Shown here: piece by piece, positions 17,197-25,772 of the stretch
Layout of the letters: each line of letters opens with the position of its first letter
How positions within the stretch are numbered: position 1 is the first letter of the stretch
Origin: Phyllobacterium sp. 628
Lineage (GTDB): Bacteria; Pseudomonadota; Alphaproteobacteria; Rhizobiales; Rhizobiaceae
Assembly: GCF_014189505.1 (NCBI RefSeq)
Contig: NZ_CP050301.1
Span: 875,501 to 939,500, forward strand
Direction of reading: 5' to 3'
Length of the DNA: 64,000 nucleotides
Notes under the pieces: model-generated
What the model was told of the DNA's origin: nothing
Database searches by the model: none
What the model saw: only the letters and a program-made list of their open reading frames with translations
Position numbers and translations under genes: made by a program

Positions 17197-17228
17197 TGTT
17201 CTCACTCACATCATTTGCGAGTGATTTT

Positions 17229-17265
17229 TATCCGGATAAAATTTGCACGTCAATATACCCGGATA
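17229..17265 (-). promoter_or_regulatory. Paired TATCC[GA]GATA-type operator candidates
   Basis: TATCCGGATA (17229-17238, a perfect palindrome) and TACCCGGATA (17256-17265) are 27 bases apart. On the minus strand a TTGACG (-35-like) followed after 17 bases by TAAAAA (-10-like) lies between and over them. The arrangement suggests a repressor binding two sites across the DUF2239 promoter. The regulator is not identified in the window. Confidence 0.5.
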
Positions 17266-17296
17266 AAGCGACCGGGCATGGCAACCTTCTCCACAT

Positions 17297-19060
17297 CTAC
17301 TTGCGCGAGAAGGTCAGCCGGTCGCGCTCGCGCTGACTGCCCGCCACGTAGAACTTGTCGAACCATGACATGCTTTCGCCCGAGATCGCCTTGGGCTTCT
17401 TCAGCGTGATCTGCTTCGGCTGCGCAGCGATTTCCACCTGCATCCGGTTGCGGAAGTTCAGATGGTCAAACATGCGCAGCGCCTCGATGGCAAAGGCCGT
17501 CGCTACGCGCTGGTCCTCGATGATAACCAGATGATCGCCATTGCCCATCTCGCCCGAAGGCGAAAAATTGCTTGAGCCGGTAAATACCTTGGCTGTCGGC
17601 CTGTCGAAATCCACCACTGCAAACTTGTGGTGGATGTTGATACCACTGCCACCCGACCATTCGCTTTTGAATGGCTCGGGCGCGTTCTTTGCGAGATACG
17701 CAAAATCAACCAGACCGCTTTCGCCGCTCGGCTTCTGGATTTCCATGCCGCTCTTCTTGTCGACCACGCCATAGCTGAACAGCGGTTTCTTGATCAGCCG
17801 GTCCAGCGCCTCGCGCACCGGGCCGGACTTGGTCTGGTTCATGAAGGCGAAGGAATAGAACACCGACGATGCCGCCTGATCAATGGCGCCGCCCACCGGC
17901 TGCAGCGACAGGTCGGAGGCTTTGTGCGGCGAAAAGCAGATATGCACCGCCGGGCGCCCCTCGCGTTTCACCGAATGCCACACCTTGGAGAACGGGTTCT
18001 TGTGGAAATTCGCCATGTCGGTGAAAGCCAGCACGAACATCTGCTCGAACAGCGCCGCCACGGCCTCGTCATCGAAAATGAACAGGTTGTTGGCCTGAAT
18101 GTAAAACCCGCGAAACGAGAAATTCATCGAGCCGCCCAGCACCCGCACCGGCACGCCATTGCGCTTCGCGATCAGCACCTTGTTGTGCTGCAGCCCGCGA
18201 AAATGCCCACGCTTGACATTGTCCGCCCCGGCGCTGGTCACCAGCCGTGCCGCCGCCTGCGTTTCCGCACTGTGCGGCGCGCCATGGCCGCTCTTGATTG
18301 CACCGGTTTTCTTGTCTGCCACACCAGAATCGTCAATGATCACCCGCAGGCGCTGCCCGAGCTTTTCCAGTTGCGCCAGAAAATCCGGCTCACACAGGTC
18401 ATAGGCGAGCGCGTCGATGGTGATGGTCGGGTCTTTCACCGCCCAGTCCAGGAATTCGAACAGCAGCCTGTGCGCCTCGAAACCCAGCCAGTCGTAAATG
18501 CCTGTCTTGGCGATCTCCGCCTTCTTGGCCGCGAAAGCCAAGCCCTCATCCGCCGTTGCCGGGATGATGTCATTGGTCAGGTGCAGCCGCTTCTTCTTGT
18601 CCTCGAAGGCCTGCGACGAGGCAAAATTGCGGGTGAACCCGATGTCGAGGAACCCGTCATGCGTGACACTGTCATAGCGGATCGGCAGCTCGATCATGGT
18701 TCCGCGCACCAGTTTGCCATCCTCGGGCATATGCATCTTGGTGACGCGGTAAGTGTAGATGCCGTCCTGCGGCTCATAGGGAAAATGCACCCAGCGGAAC
18801 ATCTGCAGCGGCGCTTCACTCGTCGGATATTTCACCCCGCCCGTCACCGCCTTCTTGACGGACTCGCCGTACTCAAACGCAATGCGGTTGCGCAGGTTGA
18901 GAAACTTTGCGCCCTTCGGCTCTTTATATTCCACCGCGAAACCGACGAAATCGTCCTCCGGCGCATCCACATCGAAGCCCAGCAGGCACATATATTCGCC
19001 GCGCCACAGCTTCAGCCTGAAGCCATCCACCTCTTTGAAATTGAAAAAATCATCCATCAT
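17297..19060 (-). CDS. Phospholipase D-like (PLDc) domain protein
   Basis: About 587 residues. Two HKD-type motifs are seen: HNKVLIAKRNGVPVRVLGGS near residue 300 and HHKFAVVDFDRPTAKVFTGS near residue 500, each followed by SxNFS. The two histidines would form the catalytic pair of a phosphodiesterase acting on phospholipids or nucleic acids. No signal peptide is seen, so it is probably cytoplasmic. The N-terminal 200 residues are beta-rich and unassigned. Three start codons lie together (GTG 19063, ATG 19060, ATG 19057); 19060 is taken. Confidence 0.85.
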   Translation of the reverse strand: MMDDFFNFKEVDGFRLKLWRGEYMCLLGFDVDAPEDDFVGFAVEYKEPKGAKFLNLRNRIAFEYGESVKKAVTGGVKYPTSEAPLQMFRWVHFPYEPQDGIYTYRVTKMHMPEDGKLVRGTMIELPIRYDSVTHDGFLDIGFTRNFASSQAFEDKKKRLHLTNDIIPATADEGLAFAAKKAEIAKTGIYDWLGFEAHRLLFEFLDWAVKDPTITIDALAYDLCEPDFLAQLEKLGQRLRVIIDDSGVADKKTGAIKSGHGAPHSAETQAAARLVTSAGADNVKRGHFRGLQHNKVLIAKRNGVPVRVLGGSMNFSFRGFYIQANNLFIFDDEAVAALFEQMFVLAFTDMANFHKNPFSKVWHSVKREGRPAVHICFSPHKASDLSLQPVGGAIDQAASSVFYSFAFMNQTKSGPVREALDRLIKKPLFSYGVVDKKSGMEIQKPSGESGLVDFAYLAKNAPEPFKSEWSGGSGINIHHKFAVVDFDRPTAKVFTGSSNFSPSGEMGNGDHLVIIEDQRVATAFAIEALRMFDHLNFRNRMQVEIAAQPKQITLKKPKAISGESMSWFDKFYVAGSQRERDRLTFSRK

Positions 19061-19184
19061 CACTTCCCCCGAGCATGACGCTGGGGCAAATTATAGCACA
19101 GACGATACACAGATGTGACGGTAAGGCGCCCCGCCCGTGCATTTCCCGCTTTGCGTTTTGGCTGTTCGCTGCTAAATCGCGCGC

Positions 19185-20993
19185 ATGAGCACATCTCTCG
19201 ATCACATTCGTAATTTCTCCATCGTCGCCCATATCGACCATGGCAAATCCACCCTTGCCGACCGCCTGATCCAATCGACCGGCGGGCTGGAACTGCGCGA
19301 CATGAAGGAGCAGGTGCTCGACTCGATGGATATCGAGCGCGAGCGCGGCATCACCATCAAGGCGCAGACCGTCCGGCTGAACTACAAGGCCAACAACGGC
19401 GAGACCTATATTCTCAATCTCATCGACACGCCCGGCCATGTCGACTTTGCCTATGAAGTGTCGCGTTCGCTGTCCGCCTGCGAAGGCTCGCTGCTGGTCG
19501 TTGACGCCTCGCAGGGTGTGGAAGCCCAGACCCTCGCCAACGTCTATCAGGCCATCGACAACAACCACGAAATCGTTGTGGTGCTGAACAAGGTCGATTT
19601 GCCCGCCGCCGAGCCGGAGCGTATCCGCGAACAGGTTGAAGAAGTCATTGGCATCGATGCCAGCCAGGCGGTGCTGATTTCGGCGAAGACCGGCCTTGGC
19701 ATTCCCGACGTGCTGGAAGCCATCGTCAACCAGCTGCCGCCGCCGCGCGAAGGCGACCGCACCAAGCCGCTGAAGGCCATGCTGGTCGACAGCTGGTACG
19801 ATGCCTATCTCGGCGTTATCGTTCTCGTGCGCATCATCGATGGCGTGCTGAAGAAGGGCCAGACCATCCGCATGATGGGCACCGGCGCTAAATATCCGGT
19901 GGAGCGCACCGGCGTGTTCACGCCGAAGATGCTGGCCGTGGACGAGCTTGGACCGGGCGAATTCGGCTTCATCACCGCTTCGATCAAGGAAGTGGCTGAT
20001 ACCCGCGTCGGCGATACCATCACCGAAGACAAGCGCCCGACCGACACGATCCTGCCCGGTTTCAAGCCGGCGCAGCCTGTGGTGTTCTGCGGGCTGTTCC
20101 CGGTCGATGCGGCGGATTTCGAAGATTTGCGCGCCGCCATGGGCCGCCTGCGCCTCAACGATGCTTCGTTTTCCTTCGAAATGGAAAGCTCTGCCGCGCT
20201 GGGCTTCGGTTTCCGCTGCGGTTTCCTCGGGCTCCTGCACCTCGAAATCATTCAGGAACGGCTGGAACGCGAGTTCAATCTTGATCTCATCGCGACCGCG
20301 CCAAGCGTTGTCTACAAGCTCAACATGACCGACGGCAGCCACCGCGAATTGCACAACCCGGCCGATATGCCCGAGGTGATGAAGATCGCCACCATCGAGG
20401 AACCATGGATTCGCGCCACGATCCTCACCCCGGATGATTATCTCGGCTCCATCCTGAAACTCTGTCAGGACCGCCGCGGCATTCAGATCGATCTGAATTA
20501 CGTTGGCAAGCGCGCCATGGTCACCTACGACCTGCCGCTCAACGAAGTGGTGTTTGATTTCTACGACCGCCTGAAGTCGATCAGCCAGGGCTATGCCTCG
20601 TTTGACTATCACCTGTCCGATTACCGCGAGGGCAATCTGGTCAAGATGTCAGTGCTGGTGAATGGCGAACCTGTCGACGCGCTGTCAATGATGGTCCACC
20701 GCGCTGCCGCTGAAAAGCGTGGCCGTGACCTTTGCGAAAAGCTCAAGGATCTCATCCCCAAGCACATGTTCAAGATCCCGATTCAGGCGGCCATCGGCGG
20801 CACGGTGATCGCGCGCGAAACCATCTCGGCCCTGCGCAAGGACGTGACGGCCAAGTGCTATGGCGGCGACGTCTCGCGCAAGCGCAAGCTTCTGGAAAAG
20901 CAGAAGGAAGGCAAGAAGCGCATGCGGCAGTTCGGCAAGGTCGAAATTCCGCAGGAAGCCTTTATTCAGGCCCTGAAGATGAGCGACAATTAA
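19185..20993 (+). CDS. lepA: Elongation factor 4 (LepA), ribosomal back-translocase GTPase
   Basis: 602 residues, the normal length. GTPase motifs are AHIDHGKST (G1), the switch region with [12 protein letters not shown] (G2), DTPGHVDF (G3), NKVDLP (G4) and SAKTG (G5). The LepA-specific C-terminal domain ends with [18 protein letters not shown]. It acts on stalled ribosomes at the membrane or in the cytosol. A strong terminator follows at 21087. Confidence 0.97.
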   Translation: MSTSLDHIRNFSIVAHIDHGKSTLADRLIQSTGGLELRDMKEQVLDSMDIERERGITIKAQTVRLNYKANNGETYILNLIDTPGHVDFAYEVSRSLSACEGSLLVVDASQGVEAQTLANVYQAIDNNHEIVVVLNKVDLPAAEPERIREQVEEVIGIDASQAVLISAKTGLGIPDVLEAIVNQLPPPREGDRTKPLKAMLVDSWYDAYLGVIVLVRIIDGVLKKGQTIRMMGTGAKYPVERTGVFTPKMLAVDELGPGEFGFITASIKEVADTRVGDTITEDKRPTDTILPGFKPAQPVVFCGLFPVDAADFEDLRAAMGRLRLNDASFSFEMESSAALGFGFRCGFLGLLHLEIIQERLEREFNLDLIATAPSVVYKLNMTDGSHRELHNPADMPEVMKIATIEEPWIRATILTPDDYLGSILKLCQDRRGIQIDLNYVGKRAMVTYDLPLNEVVFDFYDRLKSISQGYASFDYHLSDYREGNLVKMSVLVNGEPVDALSMMVHRAAAEKRGRDLCEKLKDLIPKHMFKIPIQAAIGGTVIARETISALRKDVTAKCYGGDVSRKRKLLEKQKEGKKRMRQFGKVEIPQEAFIQALKMSDN

Positions 20994-21086
20994 GCAGTTC
21001 CGCAAAGTGAGAACCAATTCTTCTTGCGGAATTGTCAAGGGAACAGACTTTGCGGAAGTGGCTTCCGTGAAACTGATTTTGGATAC

Positions 21087-21126
21087 ACAAGGGGATAGCG
21101 GCCTGCCGCTGTCCCCTTGTTCTATT
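21087..21126 (+). terminator. Strong terminator downstream of lepA
   Basis: ACAAGGGGATAGCGGC pairs with GCCGCTGTCCCCTTGT across a short loop, followed by TCTATT. It lies 93 bases after the lepA stop. A smaller TTCCGCA/TGCGGAA inverted pair occurs just before it (20998-21034). Confidence 0.85.
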
Positions 21127-21202
21127 GTGCCATCTTCTACCGCGTCATGGGACTTGGATCGTTTGGCGCAGCGCAATCGTCGCCTGCGCAACAACCGTCG
21201 GT

Positions 21203-21451
21203 GTGCTACTGCTCCGCATTCAGCAGACTTGCCCTTCGCCGGTTTCTATCTCATTCACGCTGGCCTCTCCCAGAGCATCCGGCTGGGTTCTTGCGTGCTG
21301 CATCGCCCTGACTGCCACCGCCTGCACCACAACGCACCAACCCGCCCCGCGTCCGGCAACACCTGTCATGCAGGAAGACAGGCCGGAGCCATTGTCGCCG
21401 GATATCAAACCGCTGACGGTGGAACAGGCCGAGCAGGTAGATAGAGTCTAA
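21203..21451 (+). CDS. Possible small lipoprotein
   Basis: An open frame with a hydrophobic segment and lipobox (VLACCIALTATAC), then a Pro-rich soluble tail ending VEQAEQVDRV. If lipidated, the mature peptide would be about 40 residues. There is no ATG at the right place; the GTG at 21203 is a tentative start and no clear ribosome site is seen. It may be the remnant of a longer gene. Confidence 0.4.
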   Translation: MLLLRIQQTCPSPVSISFTLASPRASGWVLACCIALTATACTTTHQPAPRPATPVMQEDRPEPLSPDIKPLTVEQAEQVDRV

Positions 21452-21457
21452 CCGTGC

Positions 21458-22276
21458 TTAATCAAAGGGATTGAGCTTTGAAGTATCTGCTTTAACTTCA
21501 CGTTTTGCCTTTCGCAGAAATATCTGAAGATATTCGCCCAATTCTTCATAACCTTCTGCGCTCAAGTTCCCCGGGAATACCAAAGTTACATCTCCTTCAC
21601 TAAGTGGGAAGACTGCTTGGCGCAGATTGGAGGTATTGAAATCGGCAAATTTTTGAGCTTCGTTACCCTTCACTATTTGATTTGGGCCTCTTGGACTTGG
21701 CGCCGGAGTTTGCTCATCTCCTTCAGTCTGGAATATTTCCGAGAAATCTGTTTCTTCGTCTGATATGGCATCGTCTTCGTCACGCAAGCCGGAGAACGAT
21801 ACGGTTGCATCATAGACAGATAGAAATTTTGCGGCGGCATCCTCTGTAAAGCCTCGTTTATCAATCAATTGCCAACGGCACTCGCTATCTGGTGGGCGAT
21901 GTGCCCCCCAAAGGTGCCAGTATTCATTGATGAGTTTTGGCTTTAGGGCCGCTTCCGCCAGAAGCCGTAGCCGGATTTCTTCGGGAGGACTCATAAATAA
22001 ACGTTTAGCTAAATCGCTAATTTGAATCTTTTTTTCATCACCAATCCCGATGTCAACAATGAGCCCATATCCCTTTAATGCACCGACGGTTTGAAGTCCT
22101 CCACTACTTTTGGGATTATACTTCCAAGCGGTCATTGCAGTTTGGACGCGGATGGCGTGGCCCTTACTGTAATCATGGAGTTCCTGGGTGCGTTGAATTG
22201 CCCGATCAAGAGAAATAAATGGAAATGGCGGACTCCTGCCCTGCTGTTTCCTTTTCATATCGTCGTCTTGTGTCAT
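21458..22276 (-). CDS. Conserved hypothetical protein (DNA-binding-like N terminus)
   Basis: 272 residues from the ATG at 22276, preceded by AAGGTGA. The N-terminal half (FPFISLDRAIQRTQELHDYS, then KYNPKSSGGLQTVGALKGYG, then ISDLAKRLFMSP) has the spacing of a winged-helix domain and resembles a family of unknown function often found in accessory regions. The middle is acidic and probably disordered, and the C-terminal 60 residues are Lys-rich. Its more AT-rich codon use, compared with lepA, suggests acquisition. Confidence 0.7.
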   Translation of the reverse strand: MTQDDDMKRKQQGRSPPFPFISLDRAIQRTQELHDYSKGHAIRVQTAMTAWKYNPKSSGGLQTVGALKGYGLIVDIGIGDEKKIQISDLAKRLFMSPPEEIRLRLLAEAALKPKLINEYWHLWGAHRPPDSECRWQLIDKRGFTEDAAAKFLSVYDATVSFSGLRDEDDAISDEETDFSEIFQTEGDEQTPAPSPRGPNQIVKGNEAQKFADFNTSNLRQAVFPLSEGDVTLVFPGNLSAEGYEELGEYLQIFLRKAKREVKADTSKLNPFD

Positions 22277-22687
22277 TCTATCACCTTCAGAATTCGCTTA
22301 GGTTGCCGCTCCAATATATTGACTGAAGCTATTTACCTCTCTAAGTCTGACTAAGTATGTCTGACTATGGGCTTTATGTCAATTAAATGCTTGACATAGT
22401 TCTCTCGCATCTTGATAATATAGTCAAATTGAAAGGATTCGGTGGTGTGATGATGAGATAAGAAGCAGTTTTTGTTCAGAACGCCGCCACAAACTGCAGT
22501 TATCAAAAGGGCCACAAAACAAGTCGACTGGTACTCGACTGTAATGTGACCCGTGGTGTCAGTGGACAAGCCCTACTCCGCTGGGCGGATATACTGAGAT
22601 TGCCGATTTATCTGAACCGTTTGCATCCAGAGAATCGCACTTCTCGGCCTCCGTTTCAAGAGGGTAATTTGAGTGAAAGGATTTGCC
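22277..22687. other. Intergenic stretch, no gene evident
   Basis: About 410 AT-rich bases between the hypothetical gene at 21458 and the small genes at 22688. A direct repeat of AAGTCTGACTAAGTATGTCTGA type (tandem GTCTGACTA units) occurs near 22343-22370. No convincing reading frame or RNA gene is seen. Confidence 0.4.
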
Positions 22688-22885
22688 ATGAATGACAACG
22701 GCAAACCGAGTTATAAACTTACCTTCGAAGATGCGATCCTGGTTTGGCTTCGTCACTGGGATGGTGAGTTTCAAAATCGCATTGCAGCTAGCTTTGATGT
22801 GAACCCTGGTCGCGTGAATGAAGTTCTAAAAGGACGGGCGCATCAGGGTAGCAAAGAAGAAGCGCTCAAAAAGCGTGCTGCATAG
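22688..22885 (+). CDS. Small HTH-like protein
   Basis: 65 residues from the ATG at 22688, preceded by AAGGA. The sequence RIAASFDVNPGRVNEVLKGR, then HQGSKEEALKK, looks like a single helix-turn-helix (Cro- or Trp-repressor-like). The next small gene follows after a hairpin. It could be a small DNA-binding protein; no named family. Confidence 0.65.
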   Translation: MNDNGKPSYKLTFEDAILVWLRHWDGEFQNRIAASFDVNPGRVNEVLKGRAHQGSKEEALKKRAA

Positions 22886-22893
22886 CGGAAACG

Positions 22894-22917
22894 TGCCAGT
22901 GCCTGAAGGCATTGGCA
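22894..22917 (+). other. Intercistronic hairpin
   Basis: TGCCAGTGCCT pairs with AGGCATTGGCA across a two-base loop, between two small genes on the same strand. There is no T-run, so it is more likely an mRNA stability or processing structure than a terminator. Confidence 0.5.
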
Positions 22918-22942
22918 TCCCATCATCTTAATGGAGATATTA

Positions 22943-23116
22943 ATGGCTACAAATCCTCCCAAGGGTGACGGTCATCGTAACGGCGCGGTTCGTGACCGTT
23001 CACAGACCTTTAATCCTAAGACCGAAACATGGACAAAGCGCGATCCTGATACGGGTCGGTTCATGGATGGTAAAAAGGACGGAACACCGTTCAAAGGTGT
23101 ACGCAAGGAGAAATAA
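22943..23116 (+). CDS. Small conserved Lys/Gly-rich protein
   Basis: 57 residues from the ATG at 22943 with GGAG seven bases before it. The sequence (PPKGDGHRNGAVRDRSQTF, then TKRDPDTGRFMD) is a widespread small-protein family in Alphaproteobacteria, often annotated as hypothetical. It is basic and probably unstructured. The function is unknown. A terminator follows. Confidence 0.75.
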   Translation: MATNPPKGDGHRNGAVRDRSQTFNPKTETWTKRDPDTGRFMDGKKDGTPFKGVRKEK

Positions 23117-23125
23117 ATCTCTTGG

Positions 23126-23160
23126 CTATCCTCGGGCCTGTTCCCGGGGATAGCATTCGT
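23126..23160 (+). terminator. Terminator after the small-gene pair
   Basis: CTATCCTCGGG pairs with CCCGGGGATAG across CCTGTT, then CATTCGTTT. It ends the 22688-23116 unit. Confidence 0.7.
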
Positions 23161-23260
23161 TTCGACGTCACATACCTCCTATTCCAATATTGCACTGCAC
23201 AATCTGAGCCTGTGCCCTTATCCTTATGTCTAAGATCACATAGACACAGGCTACGGACCA

Positions 23261-23425
23261 ATGAGCTTCATTTTTGATTTCACCACGCGCGGGCGTCGCC
23301 GCAAGGATCAGGATTTCCGCAATGCCATGGCTTTGCTGAATGCCATGAGCCCGGCGGATCGGGCCGATATCGGCATCAAGCAGGCGGACTTCACTCGCAT
23401 TGCCCGCGAGATGAGCCGCCGCTGA
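23261..23425 (+). CDS. Small DUF1127-like basic protein
   Basis: 54 residues starting MSFIFDFTTRGRRRKDQDFR, with a short helical body (NAMALLNAMSPADRADIGIK) and a basic end (REMSRR). The layout, an Arg-rich start followed by an LxxMSpadraDIGI motif, is that of DUF1127-type small proteins. Some of these bind RNA or affect phosphate and stress responses in related bacteria. No strong ribosome site is seen. Confidence 0.65.
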   Translation: MSFIFDFTTRGRRRKDQDFRNAMALLNAMSPADRADIGIKQADFTRIAREMSRR

Positions 23426-23591
23426 GGTGGGTTGAGATAGTAAGTGCGTCTCGGCGGTTGGTGCTGGTTGTTGTTCCTAAATGGATTGCAGAGGGTGGCT
23501 TTCCGCTAGGGCACGGGGTTCTCAATTTGTGGCGGAATCCGATTACCAAGTAAGTGCGTCCTTCCTCTTTAATCGTAAAGCACCTCCCCCT

Positions 23592-23786
23592 CCGTCATCC
23601 TCGGGCTTGACCCGAGGCCCACGGCTAGGAAGCACCGAGAGTGACGCTCGTATTATGCGTTCCAGATAACGCTGTCTTCAATGAAACCCTACGCAAATGC
23701 TTTGCTTCACTGGATCCCATGGAAATTGGTGGGAAGTTTGCCACTGCTTAGCCGTGGGTCCTCGGGTCAAGCCCGAGGATGACGGA
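23592..23786. repeat. Intergenic inverted repeat (CCGTCATCCTCGGGCTTGAC family)
   Basis: A left arm of 37 bases (23592-23628) starting CCGTCATCCTCGGGCTTGAC is matched by its inverted copy (23748-23786) ending GCCCGAGGATGACGG, including the CACGGCTA end. The 120-base centre has no gene. It accounts for most of the 490-base gap before the GIY-YIG gene. Confidence 0.85.
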
Positions 23787-23914
23787 GAGAGGGAAGCGAC
23801 GATTATCCAAGAGTGAGATGGCTGCGGTGCATCTTCACAAAGCAAATGCTTGGTAAGTAATTATTTGCATTACTTGCTTCCACCTTTCGTCGAATTTACC
23901 CGCCCCACATCTGC

Positions 23915-24226
23915 ATGCAAAATCAGCATTTTGAGGCTGTTGTGCGTGGGTATGTTTATATCCTGACCAATCACAAGCACGGGACGCTGTATATCGGCGT
24001 GACCTCCGATCTTGCGGGGCGCATATATGATCACCGGGAGGGGCACACACCGGGTTTTGCGTGGAAATATGGCTGCACGCGGCTGGTCTGGTATGAGGAA
24101 CATGCGTTGGTTGCCGATGCTATCCAGCGGGAGAAATCGCTGAAACGCTGGTATCGCCAGTGGAAGATCGCGCTGATCGAAAGCATCAATCCCGGCTGGG
24201 ACGATCTCTACCTCACGCTCGGGTGA
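23915..24226 (+). CDS. GIY-YIG nuclease family protein
   Basis: 103 residues. The GIY-YIG motif appears as GYVYILTNHKHGTLYIGVTS (residues 12-31), followed by Arg in LAGRIYDHREG and Glu in AIQREKSLKRW, the usual catalytic set of single-domain YhbQ/UPF0213-type proteins. These are nicking or repair nucleases of uncertain role. The start may instead be the in-frame GTG at 23942, which has GAGG upstream. Its end overlaps the convergent gene by 14 bases. Confidence 0.88.
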   Translation: MQNQHFEAVVRGYVYILTNHKHGTLYIGVTSDLAGRIYDHREGHTPGFAWKYGCTRLVWYEEHALVADAIQREKSLKRWYRQWKIALIESINPGWDDLYLTLG

Positions 24227-24683
24227 ATTTCATCACCCAGTTGGTTTCCCACGTCTCGCCGCCATCGCGGGAAAACGCCTGTTCCCAGCGCGGGGTTTCC
24301 GGCGAGGGGATCCAGAGAAATTGCACGCGCACGGGGACGCCATCATCCAGGTCGTCGCCGTAAAACACACCCTTGCCACCCTCAAAGTGGCCGATAACCG
24401 GTGGAAACAGCACATTGCTGTGGGTGTCGGCCCAATGCAGCGACCATGATCCATCGCGCGGGTTGAACAGGCGCAGCGTGATTCCGGCAAAGCCCTTGGT
24501 CGGGATATCCATCTCTTCCAGATTGGCCGTGTCTTGCAGCAGCTTGCGCACGCTTGATGTGGCGGGGAATTCATCCCAGTCGGTGCATCCGGCAAACCGC
24601 TGCTTTAGACGCAAATTGCGGATGGTCCAATCGCCGGTCAGAAAATCGAAATCCGCTGCACTGCCTCTCGTCTGTGGTGCCAT
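24213..24683 (-). CDS. DUF1579-like hypothetical protein
   Basis: 156 residues. FDFLTGDWTIRNLRLKQRF near the N terminus, then the FPATSSVRKLLQDTANLEEM segment, and WSLHWADTHSNVLFPPVIGH fit a lipocalin-like beta-barrel seen in DUF1579-type proteins. No catalytic residues are recognised. It is alone on the minus strand, downstream of a DUF1801 gene in the same direction. Confidence 0.7.
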   Translation of the reverse strand: MAPQTRGSAADFDFLTGDWTIRNLRLKQRFAGCTDWDEFPATSSVRKLLQDTANLEEMDIPTKGFAGITLRLFNPRDGSWSLHWADTHSNVLFPPVIGHFEGGKGVFYGDDLDDGVPVRVQFLWIPSPETPRWEQAFSRDGGETWETNWVMKFTRA

Positions 24684-24741
24684 CGTCTGTCCTCCCGCCG
24701 CCCGCCATGGTTGCTGGCGCGGGGAGGGATATAGCGCAGCG

Positions 24742-24765
24742 CTCCTGACAACCTTCTGTCAGGAG
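24742..24765. repeat. Short perfect inverted repeat
   Basis: CTCCTGACA and TGTCAGGAG flank six bases, between two minus-strand genes. There is no T-run on either strand; it may be an mRNA hairpin or an operator. Confidence 0.5.
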
Positions 24766-24800
24766 ACGGCAGCCTTTCGGACTTTCATTATTTCAACGCC

Positions 24801-25196
24801 TTAAGGCTTGGGGCGCGGCGCGGTGTTCAGGGTGATCGCGGCCCGGATGAGTGTCTTGAAGGCTTCGGCATTGATGTCCTCGCCCTTGTGAATATCGATG
24901 GCGCGGCGGGTGTTGCCTTCAAGGCTGGAATTGAACAGGCCCGTCGGGTCGGCCAAAGCCGCGCCTTTGGCAAAGGTCAGTTTCACGGCGCTCTTGTAGG
25001 TCTCGCCGGTGCAGATGATCCCGGCATGCGACCAGACCGGAACACCGCGCCATTTCACCTCTTCGACCACGTCGGGGTCCGCCTGTCTCATCAGCGCGCG
25101 GATATGGGCGAGCGTCTTGCCGCGCCAGTCGCCCAATTCCGCAATTTTCGTGTCGATCAGCTCGGATGCCGTCTTGGCCGTTTCGCTTGTGTTCAT
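24801..25196 (-). CDS. DUF1801 family protein
   Basis: 131 residues from the ATG at 25196 (MNTSETAK). It has the DUF1801 pattern: LAHIRALMRQADPDVVEEVKWRG, then PVWSHAGIICTGETYKSAVK with the KLTF strand, and GAALADPTGLFNSSLEGN. The fold is YdhG-like; the molecular role is unknown. Confidence 0.82.
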   Translation of the reverse strand: MNTSETAKTASELIDTKIAELGDWRGKTLAHIRALMRQADPDVVEEVKWRGVPVWSHAGIICTGETYKSAVKLTFAKGAALADPTGLFNSSLEGNTRRAIDIHKGEDINAEAFKTLIRAAITLNTAPRPKP

Positions 25197-25346
25197 CGCT
25201 GTGCTCCTCCGGCAATGTTTCGGGTTGAGAGAAACATAGAGAGAGGTTGCGGACAATGCACCTCAGGGAAATTCGCTTTGGAATGATGGCGAGGCTTCAC
25301 CACACAACAGCTTACATCGCGATGCGGAAATGCTAAGAAGCCAGAC

Positions 25347-25772
25347 ATGACGACCAAACCGCGCATCACCATTCTTTACTGCACCCAATGCAGCTGGCTT
25401 CTCCGTTCCGCCTGGATGGCGCAGGAGCTGCTCTCCACCTTTGGTCCCGATCTTGGCGAGGTGGCGCTGATCCCCGGTACCGGCGGTGTGTTCGAAATTC
25501 GTGTTGATGGCGATCTCATCTGGGAGCGCAAACGCGATGGTGGTTTCCCCGAGGCGAAAATCCTCAAGCAGAAAGTGCGCGATATCGTCTGGCCGGAGCG
25601 CGATCTTGGTCACTCCGAGGGGCCAAAGACTGAAGCTGCGTCCTTCGACAAGCTCAGGATGACGGAAAGCGAGGCTCCGGAAAAGGGGATGCCAAATACC
25701 GCTCTGCCGCATGGTGAGCCTGTCGAACCACGCGCGGACGATAGTCCAAGCTCTTCAAAGCGGGGACAGTAA
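25347..25772 (+). CDS. SelT/SelW/SelH-like thioredoxin-fold protein with repeat-derived tail
   Basis: 141 residues. The first 95 form a Rdx/SelW-like domain: ITILYCTQCSWLLRSAWMAQ carries the CxxC pair (C12, C15; Cys in place of selenocysteine), then VALIPGTGGVFEIRVDG and LKQKVRDIVWPERDLGH. Normal family members end there. The last 45 residues are translated from a dispersed nucleotide repeat (25642-25735) and are low-complexity, so they are an insertion-derived extension. The stop directly abuts the TTG start of the regulator gene. Confidence 0.85.
   Translation: MTTKPRITILYCTQCSWLLRSAWMAQELLSTFGPDLGEVALIPGTGGVFEIRVDGDLIWERKRDGGFPEAKILKQKVRDIVWPERDLGHSEGPKTEAASFDKLRMTESEAPEKGMPNTALPHGEPVEPRADDSPSSSKRGQ
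25642..25735. repeat. Dispersed REP-like repeat inside a coding region
   Basis: CCTTCGACAAGCTCAGGATG at 25642 and the inverted partner GGTGAGCCTGTCGAACCACG near 25713 form two facing arms. The first matches the single arm at 9225-9242. The element lies within the 3' end of the SelW-like gene and supplies its stop-proximal codons. Confidence 0.8.

Noticed and set aside
17627-19078. 483-codon plus-strand frame over the phospholipase-D-like gene
   Set aside because: It is a shadow of the minus-strand gene, which has both HKD motifs.
19050-20612. Long 520-codon open frame on the minus strand over lepA
   Set aside because: It is antisense to lepA, whose motifs are intact; the long frame is a side effect of GC-rich codon use. 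No ribosome site or family.
23592-23786. CRISPR array considered for repeated blocks
   Set aside because: Only two facing arms are present, with no regular spacing or direct repeats.
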